A DNA stretch of 64,000 nucleotides from Kitasatospora phosalacinea (GTDB lineage: Bacteria; Actinomycetota; Actinomycetes; Streptomycetales; Streptomycetaceae), in assembly GCF_000717185.1 (NCBI RefSeq), contig NZ_JNYE01000070.1:5366-69365 (forward strand), read 5' to 3'. A program made the translations under genes and the position numbers. The number at the start of each line of letters is the position of its first letter. Position 1 is the first letter of the stretch. Below, in pieces: positions 48,238 through 57,355 of the stretch. Below the pieces are notes generated by a model. That model had not been told where the DNA came from, searched no databases, and was given only the letters and a program-made list of their open reading frames with translations.

Positions 48238-50285
48238 CCGAGGCCACGAAGGACATCGAGGACACCACGGTGACGCAGACCGCGGCGATGCAGCCCACCG
48301 CGGCGGAGGCCACCGGACGGCCCGCGACGGCCGGGCCCCGGATCGGCCCCGGCACGCCGGACTCCTGGGACTGGCAGACCTGGGCCGGGCGGCTGGACGG
48401 CTGCCTGCTGTCCGTCCGGGGTGAGTACGACCCGGACTGGGAGCTCCGGGCGATGGCCGCGGCCCGGGCGACCGGCACGGACCTGCTGTCCGTCCGGATC
48501 GGCGCCGCCGAGATCCAGATCGGGCCGCGCTGGACCCCCGACGGCGAACCGGCCTGCCCGGGCTGCGCCGCCGCCGCCGACAGCTACCGCCGCTGGGACA
48601 CCGAGCGCCGCCCCGAGAACGACCGGCGCGAACGCGAACGCGAAGGCGGACGTGAAGGCGGGCGGGCCGCCGACAGTTCGCCCGTCACCGAACTGTCGAC
48701 CACCACCGAACCGCCCGCCCCCGGCCGGGCCGTCCCCGTACCGCCCTGGCTGGAGGACGTGGTCGGTGCGGTGCTCACTGCGCAGGGCGCGCCCGGGCCC
48801 GGTGAGTTGGTGGTGGTCTCGCGTACCGGCGGGGTGACCCGGCACCGGGTGATGCGGACCTTCCGCTGTCGGCTGTGCGGGGGCGGTCCGCCGCTGCTGG
48901 CCGCGGCCGACGACGCGCCGCCGGTCCCGCCCCGGCCGGTCCGGCGGCCGACCGCGGCGGAGGTGCCGACCCGGCAGGGCCCGGCCCCCTTCGCGATGGA
49001 CCCGGACCGGATGCGGGCGGCCTTCGCTGACCCCCGGTTCGGCCCGGTGGTGCGGATCACCCGCTACTCGGCGGGCAGCTTCCCGATGAGCGAGGTGGAC
49101 GTCCTGGCCGGGACGCCCTCCGGCCTCGGGCGGGGCCTGCGGTTCCGCGAGGCCGAGGCGGTCGGCATGTTCGAGGCGATGGAGCGGCAGGCCGGCTACC
49201 CGCACGCGGCCACCGTCGTCCCCTGGACCACCCACCGGGAGCTGGGCGACCGGGCGCTCGACCCGGCGACCCTCGGCGGCTACACCGACCGCCAGTTCGC
49301 CTCCCCGCTGAGCAAGGTGCGCCGCTGCACCGCGGACACCCCGCTGGACTGGGTGTGGGCCCGGCCGCCGCTGGGCGGCGAGCCCCGGCTGGTCCCGGCC
49401 GAGGTCGGCTTCTACCGGTACGGCTACCGGATCAGGCCCGAGGCGGCGGCGGACACCCGCAGCGCCTTCCTGGAGTCCTCCAGCGGCTGCGCCCTCGGCG
49501 GGAGCTTCGAGGAGGCGGCCCTGCACTCGCTGCTCGAACTCGCCGAGCGCGACGCCTTCCTCCAGGCGTGGCACCTGGCCCGCCCGCTGCCCGCCGTCGA
49601 CCCGGCCACCGTCCGCGACCGGCAGTCCCGGCTGCTGCTCAAGCGGGCCGAGGAGCACGGCTACGACGTCCACCTGCTGGTGGCCACCGCCGACATCCCG
49701 GTGCCCGCGGTCTGGGCGCTGGCGGTGCGGCGCGACGGCGGCCTCCCGGCCAGCTTCAGCACGGCGGGCTGCCACCCCGACCCCGAGCAGGCGGTGCGCT
49801 CGGCGCTGTGGGAGCTGGCCCAGCTGGTGACGGGCGGCCTGACCTGGGACCCGGAACCGCTGGAGCCGCTGATCGACGACCCCTGGCAGGTCGAGGAACT
49901 GGTCCAGCACTGGCGCCGCTACACCTTCCCCGAGCTGCTGCCCCGGGTCGAGCGGGTGCTCGGCGGCCCGCTGCTCCCGCTGGCGGAGGCCTTCGGGGGC
50001 TGGCCGCGCCCGCTGGTCCGGGCGGCGGGAGGGGACGTGACCGGCGCGCTGGAGTACGTCCTCGACCTCTACCGGACGGCCGGGCTCGGCACCGTGCTGG
50101 CCGTCGACCAGTCCACCCCCGACCACGCCGCGCTCGGCCTGTCCGTGGTCAAGTGCGTGGTGCCCGGCATCCTGCCGATGTGCTTCGGCCAGGCGCACCA
50201 GCGGCTGTCCGGCCTCGACCGGCTGCTCTCGCGGCTGGACGCGGACCCGGCCGACCTGCCCCTCGACCCCCACCCCTTCCCGTGA
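48234..50285 (+). CDS. YcaO cyclodehydratase (azoline-forming)
   Basis: This 683-aa YcaO-family ATP-dependent enzyme cyclises Cys/Ser/Thr to azolines (TbtG/LazE role). The N-terminal third has two Cys pairs that may bind zinc (CPGC near residue 105 and CRLC near 215). The YcaO domain carries FLESSSGCALGGSFEEAALH and ELAERDAF, fitting the ATP/Mg-binding ExxxE..ExxER pattern. The protein ends LPLDPHPFP, and PHPFP is a PxPxP tail, the hallmark of azoline-forming rather than thioamide-forming YcaOs. It is the only YcaO in the window, so both cluster arms would depend on it. Confidence 0.93.
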   Translation: MTEATKDIEDTTVTQTAAMQPTAAEATGRPATAGPRIGPGTPDSWDWQTWAGRLDGCLLSVRGEYDPDWELRAMAAARATGTDLLSVRIGAAEIQIGPRWTPDGEPACPGCAAAADSYRRWDTERRPENDRREREREGGREGGRAADSSPVTELSTTTEPPAPGRAVPVPPWLEDVVGAVLTAQGAPGPGELVVVSRTGGVTRHRVMRTFRCRLCGGGPPLLAAADDAPPVPPRPVRRPTAAEVPTRQGPAPFAMDPDRMRAAFADPRFGPVVRITRYSAGSFPMSEVDVLAGTPSGLGRGLRFREAEAVGMFEAMERQAGYPHAATVVPWTTHRELGDRALDPATLGGYTDRQFASPLSKVRRCTADTPLDWVWARPPLGGEPRLVPAEVGFYRYGYRIRPEAAADTRSAFLESSSGCALGGSFEEAALHSLLELAERDAFLQAWHLARPLPAVDPATVRDRQSRLLLKRAEEHGYDVHLLVATADIPVPAVWALAVRRDGGLPASFSTAGCHPDPEQAVRSALWELAQLVTGGLTWDPEPLEPLIDDPWQVEELVQHWRRYTFPELLPRVERVLGGPLLPLAEAFGGWPRPLVRAAGGDVTGALEYVLDLYRTAGLGTVLAVDQSTPDHAALGLSVVKCVVPGILPMCFGQAHQRLSGLDRLLSRLDADPADLPLDPHPFP

Positions 50286-50377
50286 ACGCGCCCCCGCCCC
50301 TTCCCGTGAACGCACCCCGATCCCTGCCCGTGAACGCACCCCCGGACCTGCCCGTGAACGCACTTCCGTCGGTGGCC
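50282..50377 (+). repeat. 24-bp tandem repeat carrying four in-frame GTG starts
   Basis: The unit cccGTGAACGCnC recurs at 50282, 50306, 50330 and 50354, exactly 24 bases apart, at the 5' end of the dehydrogenase gene. Confidence 0.9.
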
Positions 50378-51946
50378 GTCCCGCCGACCCCGGACGACGT
50401 CCGCCGCTTCGCCTTCCGGCAGGGCCCCGGCAAGGGCCACCTCGGCGAGCAGCACCTCGTGGACGACCGGACCGCGACGACCAGCGCCCTGCCGCCCCAC
50501 CGGGCCCGCTCGGCCACCGGCGTCCCGCTGCCGCTCGGCACGCACGAGCTGCTGGCCGCGACCCCCTACCCGGGCCCGTGCGGGGCCGGGGCGGTCGCGG
50601 CGCTGGAGCCGCAGGAGCGGCTGGGGCACCTGCTGACTACGGCCTTCGGCCTGCAGCGGCGCGAGCCCTCGCACCGGTACGCCGACCACCGCTCGGTCGC
50701 CTCCGGGCGGGCGAAGTACCCGGTGCACGCCTTCCTCGCCCAGGGCGCGGCGGTCCGCCACCACGACCCGTACCGGCACGCGCTGGTGGACGTGGCGCCG
50801 TCCGGCGGTGCGGCCGCGGGGCCGGTGGACGGCACCTCGGTGCTGCTGGCCGGCCGGTACAGCGACCTGCCCGCCGCCTACGGCCGACTGCGGTACGCCG
50901 TCACCGAGGTCGAACTCGGGGTCGCGCTGCGGTCGTTGTGCGTGGCGGCGGACCTGTTCGGGGTACCGGCCGCGCTCGCCCTGGACGGTGCGGCCACCGC
51001 CCGGGCCGAGGCCGCGGTCCGCTCGGCGGGGCCTGGCACCTGGTCCGCGCCGCTGGCCGTCCGGCTCGACGTCCCGGGGCCGGCCGCTCCGGGCCGGGTG
51101 CTGCCGGGCCCGCCGCCCGCGGCCCGGGACGTCCGCGACCCCCTGCTGGGGGCCGACGACCCGTCGGCCCGGGACGCGGCCGCGGTCAGCGCCCGCCGCC
51201 ACGGCCTGCCGCCCGGCCCCCCGGCCCCGGCCCGCGGCCTGCCCGAAGGGAGCCCGGCCGGGAGCAGCGCGACCGGGCTCCCCTCGGGCGGGCCGGCCGG
51301 GGGCGGGCCGGTGAGCGGTGGTGCGGCCGGGGCCGTCGACTGGGCGCAGGTGCTGTGGAACCGCACCGCGGGCCGGATGCCGGACCGGCTGTACGGATTC
51401 GCCCTGCGGCCCGCCGAGGTCTCCGCCGACTGCCTGGCCGACCTGCTGGCCTGGGCCGACCGTCCGCCGCCGGGGCGGCTGCTCGCCGAGGTCGCCGAGC
51501 GGGTCCGGCTGAGCGTGGCCCTGCAGCGGGTCGGTGGGCTGCCCGCGGGCGTCCACCAGGTGGAGGGCCGGGGCCTGGTGCTGGGCCCGGCCCGGCCCGG
51601 GATCATGGCGGCGCTCCAGCCGGGCTTCGCCCAGCAGCCCGCGCCGAACACCGACTCCGGGATGCGCCACGCGGCGATGGCCTTCGTCCACTCGGTGGAC
51701 GTCGACGCGCTGCTCGACGACTTCGGCCCGTCCGCGTTCGGCCTGCTCCAGCTCTGCCTGGGCTGGTCCGTGCACGGGCTGTGCCTGGCGGCGGCCGCGC
51801 ACGGGCTGGTCGCCCGCCCGGCGCGCTCCTTCGTCGAGTACCGCGTGCAACCCCTGTTCGGCCTGCGCCGCGAGGAGACCCCGGTGTTCATGACGGTCTG
51901 CGGAACGTCCCGCTTCACCGAGCCGATGCTGGACCTGCGCACGTGA
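50282..51946 (+). CDS. SagB-like azoline dehydrogenase
   Basis: This 554-aa FMN-dependent enzyme of the nitroreductase superfamily oxidises azolines to azoles (TbtE role). The first about 32 residues are an 8-residue repeat (VNAPPPLP, VNAPRSLP, VNAPPDLP, VNALPSVA). Conserved sequence starts at VRRFAFRQGPGKG. Later blocks are DPYRHALVDVA, RLRYAVTEVELGVALRSL, CLADLLAWA and the terminal TVCGTSRFTEPMLDL. The first GTG overlaps the YcaO stop, but each repeat offers an in-frame GTG, so the real start is uncertain by up to 72 bases. Confidence 0.85.
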   Translation: MNAPPPLPVNAPRSLPVNAPPDLPVNALPSVAVPPTPDDVRRFAFRQGPGKGHLGEQHLVDDRTATTSALPPHRARSATGVPLPLGTHELLAATPYPGPCGAGAVAALEPQERLGHLLTTAFGLQRREPSHRYADHRSVASGRAKYPVHAFLAQGAAVRHHDPYRHALVDVAPSGGAAAGPVDGTSVLLAGRYSDLPAAYGRLRYAVTEVELGVALRSLCVAADLFGVPAALALDGAATARAEAAVRSAGPGTWSAPLAVRLDVPGPAAPGRVLPGPPPAARDVRDPLLGADDPSARDAAAVSARRHGLPPGPPAPARGLPEGSPAGSSATGLPSGGPAGGGPVSGGAAGAVDWAQVLWNRTAGRMPDRLYGFALRPAEVSADCLADLLAWADRPPPGRLLAEVAERVRLSVALQRVGGLPAGVHQVEGRGLVLGPARPGIMAALQPGFAQQPAPNTDSGMRHAAMAFVHSVDVDALLDDFGPSAFGLLQLCLGWSVHGLCLAAAAHGLVARPARSFVEYRVQPLFGLRREETPVFMTVCGTSRFTEPMLDLRT

Positions 51947-53019
51947 GCGCCCCGGACCGGGCCACGGACCCGAGCACCCCGGCGCGGGCGGCGGACGCAA
52001 GCCTCCCGGCACGGGCCGCGGACCCGACCACCCCCGCACCGCGAGGGCGGTGGCGCACCTGGCACCTGCACGCGGACTCGTTGCGCCCCGCAGCCCTGGA
52101 GGACCTGCTGGTGCGGGCCGTCGTCCCGGTGGTCGAGGGGCTCGCGGCCGACCGGGTGCCGGGGGGCCCGCCCCGGCCCTGGTTCTTCCTGCGCTACTGG
52201 CAGGGCGGCCCGCACCTGCGGCTGCGGATCGCCGACCTGGACGGCCCGGCCGCCGACCGGATCACCGCGGACCTGGCCGCCCGGACGGGCGCCATCAACG
52301 CGGCGCTGCCCGCCGAGGACCGGATCACCCCCGCCGCCTACCGCCGGGCCGCCGGGCCGCTGGCCGAACTCGGCGAGGGCGGCCGCTCCCTGGAGCTGGG
52401 CGAGCTGCTGCCGCCGGGCGTCCATCCGGCGCGGTACGAGCCGGAGGTCCGGCGCTACGGCGGGCCCGGGCAGATGGCGCTCAGCGAGGAACTGTTCCAC
52501 GCCTCCAGCGTGGTGGTCCTGCGCGCCTGCCGGACCCGCCCCGGGCACGGCCGGAACGTCGCGGATGGGCTGGAGGCGATGGCCGCGACCCTGTCGGCCT
52601 GGCCCGGCGACCGCACCGCCCTGCTGCGCGCGGTGCGCGACGGCTGGGCCGAGTGGTCCGGCGGTCCGGACCGCGAGGCCGCCGCCACCCGCGCCGCCCG
52701 GGCCGCCGCCGAGCAGGCCGACCGGCTCCGGGCGAGCGCGGCGGCGCTGACCGCCCTGGCCGAGGGCGCCCCGTCCCGGTGGAGCGCCTGGACGACCAGG
52801 CTGCGCCTGGCCGCCGAACGGTGGACCGAGCTCCACGGCACCCCCGCCGCCGGGCGGATCTTCGGTTCCCACCTCCACATGACCCAGAACCGGCTGGGCG
52901 TCGGCGCGGGCCGCGAGGGCCTGATGGCGGGCGTCCTGCTGGAGCTCCTCCCGGCGACCGGAAGCGCCACCGGAAGCGCTACCGGAAGTGGCCGGGAAAG
53001 TGAGCAGGGAATTATCTGA
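51943..53019 (+). CDS. LanB C-terminal glutamate-elimination domain (TbtC-like)
   Basis: This 358-aa thiopeptide-type bacteriocin protein (SpaB_C family) has RTWHLHADSLRPAALEDLL near residue 35, WFFLRYWQGGPHLRLRI near 80 and SHLHMTQNRLGV near 310. The His of HMxxNR corresponds to the catalytic His of NisB-type elimination domains. It would remove glutamate from glutamyl-Ser/Thr to give dehydroalanine/dehydrobutyrine. The N-terminal 35 residues are an Ala/Pro/Thr repeat (AADASLPARAADPTTPA). GTGA overlap with the dehydrogenase. The stop lies within a hairpin. Confidence 0.88.
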   Translation: MSAPDRATDPSTPARAADASLPARAADPTTPAPRGRWRTWHLHADSLRPAALEDLLVRAVVPVVEGLAADRVPGGPPRPWFFLRYWQGGPHLRLRIADLDGPAADRITADLAARTGAINAALPAEDRITPAAYRRAAGPLAELGEGGRSLELGELLPPGVHPARYEPEVRRYGGPGQMALSEELFHASSVVVLRACRTRPGHGRNVADGLEAMAATLSAWPGDRTALLRAVRDGWAEWSGGPDREAAATRAARAAAEQADRLRASAAALTALAEGAPSRWSAWTTRLRLAAERWTELHGTPAAGRIFGSHLHMTQNRLGVGAGREGLMAGVLLELLPATGSATGSATGSGRESEQGII

Positions 53020-53049
53020 CGAGCAGTAATTCCCATGGTTGGATGGGAA
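53007..53049 (+). terminator. Alternative hairpins at the end of the RiPP operon
   Basis: GGGAATTA (53007-53014) pairs perfectly with TAATTCCC (53027-53034), enclosing the stop codon. A second perfect repeat TTCCCAT/ATGGGAA (53030-53049) shares one arm, so the two hairpins exclude each other. The area is unusually AT-rich. It could be a terminator or an attenuator before the P450 operon. Confidence 0.55.
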
Positions 53050-53166
53050 GTTCGGTGCTTTCCCGGCGTGCGCGCAATTTCGCATTCAGGTACTCTCTGT
53101 CCGAACGACAGGAAATCGCCGGGTCGGTTCGACGGGCCCGGCGGCGGCTGAAGGCGGGCTGGTTCG

Positions 53167-54405
53167 GTGAACGGTCGGGTGGGCGCGGGCGGGCTGCTGC
53201 GCGCGGCCCTCGCCCCGGGTGCGACCGCCTCCGCGGCGGGCCCCTACGCCCTGTTCGCGCGGCTGCGGGAGACCGCCCCGGTGCTGTACGACCCGGAGTT
53301 GGAGACCCGGTTCCTGACCGGCTTCGCCGACTGCCAGGCCGTGCTGGCGGGCCCCGCCTTCGCGGTGCCGGACGCCGCCTGGCTGCGCCGCGAGCGCCCC
53401 GGATGGGCGGCCCGGCCCGCGGCGGACTTCTTCTACGCCTCGCTGCTCGGCACCAACGGCGCCGCGCACGAAAGGCTGCGCGGGCCGCTGACGGCGGCGT
53501 TCGCGCCGCGCCGGGCGGCGGAACTCGCGGCGGGCGTGGAGAAGACCGTCGACGAACTGCTCGACCGTTTCGCGGACGCGCTCTCCGGCGGTGCGACGGC
53601 GGACTTCCAGGCCCTGGTCGGGTACCCGCTGCCGGTCGCGGTGGTGGGCGAGCTGCTCGGCGTGCCCCGGGCCGACCGGGAGGAGTTCCACCACCTCGGC
53701 CGGGACGCCGCCCGCCTGCTCGAACCGGCCCGCTCGGACGAGGACTGGCAGCGGGCGGACGCCGCGGTGACCGCCCTGCGGGCGTACTTCGCCGGGCTGC
53801 TCCGCGAACGGCGGGCCCGCCCGGCCGGAGACCTCGCCTCGGTGCTGCCCGCCTGCTCCGGCGGTGAACGGCCGCTCGGAGAGAGCGAGTTGGCGGATCT
53901 GCTGGTGCTGGTCTTCGTCGCCGGGTTCGAGACCACCGCCGGGCTGCTCGGCACCGCGGTGCACGCCCTGCTCACCCACCCCGGGCAGGCCGCGCTGCTG
54001 CGGGCCGACCCGGGGCTGCTGCCCGGCGCCGTCGAGGAGGCGCTGCGCTGGGACGGCCCGGTGCTGATGACCGAGCGGCTGGCGCTGCGCCCCGTCGAGA
54101 TCGGTGGCGTGCCCGTCCCGGCCGGGGGCAGCGTGACCGCGGTGCTCGGCGCCGCCAACCGGGACCCGCGCCGCCACCCGGACCCGGACGCCTTCCTGGT
54201 CCGCCGCCCGGACGTGCACGTGCTGAGCTTCGGCGCCGGGCCGCACTACTGCTTCGGCGCGGCGCTGGCCCGGCTGGAGGCGGCGGCGCTGCTGGGCCCG
54301 CTGCTGGAGCGCTTCCCCGGGCTGGCCCCGGCCGGGGAGCCGGTGCGGCGCGCCTCGGCCTGCCTGCGCTCGTTCGACGCCCTGCCCCTGGCGGCCACCG
54401 GCTGA
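53167..54405 (+). CDS. Cytochrome P450
   Basis: This 412-aa bacterial P450 has I-helix VAGFETTAG (the AGxxT equivalent), K-helix EEALR and heme loop FGAGPHYCFGAALA. GTG start with GAAGG upstream. It is the first gene after the azole RiPP operon and could oxidise either the peptide or the acyl chain made by the following genes. No ferredoxin gene lies next to it. Confidence 0.94.
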   Translation: MNGRVGAGGLLRAALAPGATASAAGPYALFARLRETAPVLYDPELETRFLTGFADCQAVLAGPAFAVPDAAWLRRERPGWAARPAADFFYASLLGTNGAAHERLRGPLTAAFAPRRAAELAAGVEKTVDELLDRFADALSGGATADFQALVGYPLPVAVVGELLGVPRADREEFHHLGRDAARLLEPARSDEDWQRADAAVTALRAYFAGLLRERRARPAGDLASVLPACSGGERPLGESELADLLVLVFVAGFETTAGLLGTAVHALLTHPGQAALLRADPGLLPGAVEEALRWDGPVLMTERLALRPVEIGGVPVPAGGSVTAVLGAANRDPRRHPDPDAFLVRRPDVHVLSFGAGPHYCFGAALARLEAAALLGPLLERFPGLAPAGEPVRRASACLRSFDALPLAATG

Positions 54406-54512
54406 GCACCGCCCCCGCCCCGCGCCGTACCGCCCCCGCGCCGTACCGCCCCCGCCCCGGCTGGGCACCGCCCCCGCCCCGCGCCGTACCGCCCCTCCCG
54501 AAGGACGTGCCC

Positions 54513-55643
54513 GTGAACTTCCTGCACCGCGAACGCGCCGAACTCGAGGCGCTCATGCCCGGGTTGGACGGGGCGCTGGCCCGCCGCCCGCTGGCCGAAC
54601 TGGAGCGGGCGCCCAGCCCGGCGATCGCCGCGTTCAAGGAGGCGGGCGGCCCGGGGCTGCTGGTGCCCACCGCGTACTCCGGCGCGGGCGCGAGCGCGCT
54701 GCAGGCCGTCCGGGTGCAGCGGGCGGTCGGAGCCCGCTGCCCCTCGCTGGCGGTGGCCACCACCATGCACCACTTCTCGGTCGCGGGCCTGGTCGAGGCC
54801 GCGAAGTACGGGGACGGCCTGGAGGGGGCACTGCTGGAGTCCGTCGCCAAGCAGCGGCTGCTGGTGGCCTCCGCGTTCGCCGAGGGCCGGGCCGGGCAGA
54901 ACATCCTCGCCCCGCACCTCAGCGCCGAGCGCCGCGGCGACCGGATCGTGCTGAACGGCAGCAAGATGCCGTGCAGCCTCTCCCGCTCGATGGACCTGCT
55001 GACCGCCTCCGTCGCGCTGACCGGCCCGGACGGCGTCCACCGGCTGGCCGTCGCGCTGATCCCCGCCGCCACCCCCGGCATCAGCGTCCGCCCGTTCTGG
55101 GGCACCCACCTGCTGGCGGGCGCCGAGAGCGACGAAGTCCGGCTCACCGACGTCGAGTTGGACCTCTCCATGGTGGTCGCCACCGAGGTCACCGCCGACG
55201 CCGTGCCGGACGCCCTGAACGTCGCGGGCTTCCTCTGGTTCGAACTGCTGCTGACCGCGGGCTACTTGGGCGTGGCCAGCGCCCTGGTCGAACGGACCCT
55301 GCAGCGCCCCGGCGGCGCGGCGGACGACCCGGCGCCCCACCTCGTCCCGGTCGAGGGCGCGATGCTGGCCGTGGAGGCCGTCGCCCGGGCGATGGCGGAC
55401 GAACCCCTGGACGAGGCGCTGCTGGTCCGCGCCCTGACCGCCCGCTACGCCGCGCAGGACGCCATCGCCGAGACCACCCGCAGCTGCCTGGCCGCGCTGG
55501 GCGGCATGGACTTCATCACCTCCCCGGACGCCTCCTACCTGGCCTCCGCCGCCACCGCCCTGACCTTCCACCCGCCCGCCCGCAGCAGGATGGCCCGCCC
55601 GCTGCGGGAGTTCCTGGACGGCCGCCCGCTGCGGATCGGCTGA
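54513..55643 (+). CDS. Acyl-CoA/acyl-ACP dehydrogenase-like flavoprotein
   Basis: This 376-aa protein has acyl-CoA dehydrogenase architecture. The N-terminal helical domain is followed by a beta domain with MHHFSVAGLVEAAKYG near 92, FAEGRAGQNILAP near 130 and LNGSKMPCSLSRSMDLL near 150, then a C-terminal helical bundle. Such enzymes desaturate carrier-bound acyl chains. The GTG at 54513 fits AAGGA seven bases upstream better than a GTG six bases earlier. The 107-base gap before it is filled with GTACCGCCCC repeats. Confidence 0.85.
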   Translation: MNFLHRERAELEALMPGLDGALARRPLAELERAPSPAIAAFKEAGGPGLLVPTAYSGAGASALQAVRVQRAVGARCPSLAVATTMHHFSVAGLVEAAKYGDGLEGALLESVAKQRLLVASAFAEGRAGQNILAPHLSAERRGDRIVLNGSKMPCSLSRSMDLLTASVALTGPDGVHRLAVALIPAATPGISVRPFWGTHLLAGAESDEVRLTDVELDLSMVVATEVTADAVPDALNVAGFLWFELLLTAGYLGVASALVERTLQRPGGAADDPAPHLVPVEGAMLAVEAVARAMADEPLDEALLVRALTARYAAQDAIAETTRSCLAALGGMDFITSPDASYLASAATALTFHPPARSRMARPLREFLDGRPLRIG

Positions 55644-55647
55644 CCCG

Positions 55648-56913
55648 GTGGACCCCGGAAGCGGCCCCTACCGGGTCGAAGTACTGCGCAGCGTCGGCGA
55701 GTTGCCGCCCGGCCTGTGGGAACGGCTGGCCCCCGCCGACGACCCGATGTGGTCCCGGCCGGTCTTCGCCGCACTGGAACGCAGCCGGGTCGGCCCCGCC
55801 GGGTACGCCTACCTGCTGCTGCGCCGGGGCGGCGAACCCGTCGCGGTGCTGCCGCTGTCCCTCTTCCCCGACCTGCAACTGGACCGGATCGTCGGCCCGC
55901 ACGAGCGCCGCCTGCTCGCCCCGCTGCGCCGCCGCGCGCCCCGCCTGCTGCGGGTGCCGATGCTGCTGTGCGGCCACCTGCTCGGCCAGGGCCGCCTGCT
56001 CGCCGCGCAGCCGCCGGACGAGGAGGCCGGACGGCTGCTGGTCGCGGCGGCCCTGGACCTCGCCCGGCGCGAAGGGCTGGGCACCGTGCTGTTCAAGGAC
56101 TTCGCCGGGCCCGACCTCGCCCCGCTGCGCACCCCGTTGACGGAGGCCGGGTTCTTCCTCGCCCCCGCCCTCCCCGACACCGAACTCGCCCTGCCCACCG
56201 ACTCGTTCGAGGAGTACCTGGCCGCGCTCCCGGCCAAGCCGCGGCGCAACGCCCGGGCCAAGATCCGCCGCTTCGCGGCCCGGCCGGGCCTGCGGATCGA
56301 GGTGCTGGCCGAGTTCGACCACCTGCTGCCCCACCTGCTGCCCCTCTACCGGCAGGTGATGGACCGGGCCGACCAGACGCTGGACGTGCTGGACCACGCC
56401 TTCCTGGCCGCCCTCGCCGCCGACCCCGCCAGCCGTCTGGTGGCCTGCTTCGACGAGGGCCACCAACCGGGCAGCAGAGAACGTCAGTTGGTCGGATTCC
56501 TGCTCTGCCTGTTCGCCGGGAACGGCGCCACCGGCGCCCGGATCGGCCTGGACTACCGCCTCGCGCACGAGAGCGCGCTCTACCACAACCTGCACTACGC
56601 GGCCGTCCGGCTGGCGATGGCCGACGGCTGCGGGCACATCCGCTTCGCCCAGACCGCGTACCCCCCGAAGACCGAGATGGGCTGCGCGCTGGTCGAGCAG
56701 TGGCACGCGATGACGCACCTGCGGCCGCTGCCCCGCGCCGTGCTGCGGCACCTGCTCCCGCCCGCGCTGGCCGCCGCCCGCGCCCAGGCCCTGGGCCTGC
56801 CCGACCACCGGTCCGCCCGCCCGTCGGAGCGCCCGCGCCACGGCCGGACCGACCCCAACCCCCCTGCCACCGCCCGCCGTTCCGAGGAGAGGCCCGCCCG
56901 TGCCGCACGTTGA
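55648..56913 (+). CDS. FemAB/GNAT-like transferase (PF04339-type)
   Basis: This 421-aa protein resembles the FemAB-like, GNAT-fold family. Segments are LRRGGEPVAVLPLSLFPDLQ near 50, FEEYLAALPAKPRRNARAKI near 190, LVGFLLCLFAGNG near 280 and DYRLAHESALYHNLHY near 305. The final TAYPPKTEMGC completes the pattern. Members transfer acyl or aminoacyl groups to amines. It could attach an acyl group or amine to the peptide, but no substrate is proven. The C-terminus is a charged tail that overlaps the next gene by 14 bases. GTG start five bases after the upstream stop. Confidence 0.75.
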   Translation: MDPGSGPYRVEVLRSVGELPPGLWERLAPADDPMWSRPVFAALERSRVGPAGYAYLLLRRGGEPVAVLPLSLFPDLQLDRIVGPHERRLLAPLRRRAPRLLRVPMLLCGHLLGQGRLLAAQPPDEEAGRLLVAAALDLARREGLGTVLFKDFAGPDLAPLRTPLTEAGFFLAPALPDTELALPTDSFEEYLAALPAKPRRNARAKIRRFAARPGLRIEVLAEFDHLLPHLLPLYRQVMDRADQTLDVLDHAFLAALAADPASRLVACFDEGHQPGSRERQLVGFLLCLFAGNGATGARIGLDYRLAHESALYHNLHYAAVRLAMADGCGHIRFAQTAYPPKTEMGCALVEQWHAMTHLRPLPRAVLRHLLPPALAAARAQALGLPDHRSARPSERPRHGRTDPNPPATARRSEERPARAAR

Positions 56914-57355
56914 AGTGGAGTTGCCCGTCGCCGCGCCGCCCGAGCAGGCCTGGCCGGTGGTGGTGGACGTCCTCGGCTACCCCGCCTGCATGGAGAGCGT
57001 GGACGCGGTCGAACTGGTCGAGCAGCCCGACGAGCGGCACCGCACCACCGCCTGGTCGGTCCGGCTGCAGGGCTCCGTGCTGCGCTGGACCGAGACCGAG
57101 GTGATCGACCACGCCGCGCGCCGCTTCGACTTCGAGCAACTCACCGGCGACCTGGGCGCGTTCAGCGGCCACTGGGCGGTACGAGCCGCGCCCGGCGGCG
57201 GCAGCACCGTCGCCCTGCACGTCGACTTCGACCTCGGCATCCCGCTGCTCGCCGAGATGCTCGACCCGGTCGCCGCGGACGCCCTGCGGGACAGCGCCGC
57301 GCAGATGCTCGCCGCCCTCGAACAGCGGATGCTCCTCCAGGGGGCCGCCCGGTGA
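56900..57355 (+). CDS. SRPBCC (START/polyketide cyclase-like) protein
   Basis: This 151-aa helix-grip protein starts VPHVEVELPVAAPPEQAWPV and ends with a long amphipathic helix (DALRDSAAQMLAALEQRM). This is the pattern of RatA/CoQ10-binding and aromatase-like SRPBCC proteins with a hydrophobic cavity. In this operon it may bind or cyclise an acyl intermediate. GAGGAGAGG precedes the GTG. Confidence 0.85.
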   Translation: MPHVEVELPVAAPPEQAWPVVVDVLGYPACMESVDAVELVEQPDERHRTTAWSVRLQGSVLRWTETEVIDHAARRFDFEQLTGDLGAFSGHWAVRAAPGGGSTVALHVDFDLGIPLLAEMLDPVAADALRDSAAQMLAALEQRMLLQGAAR

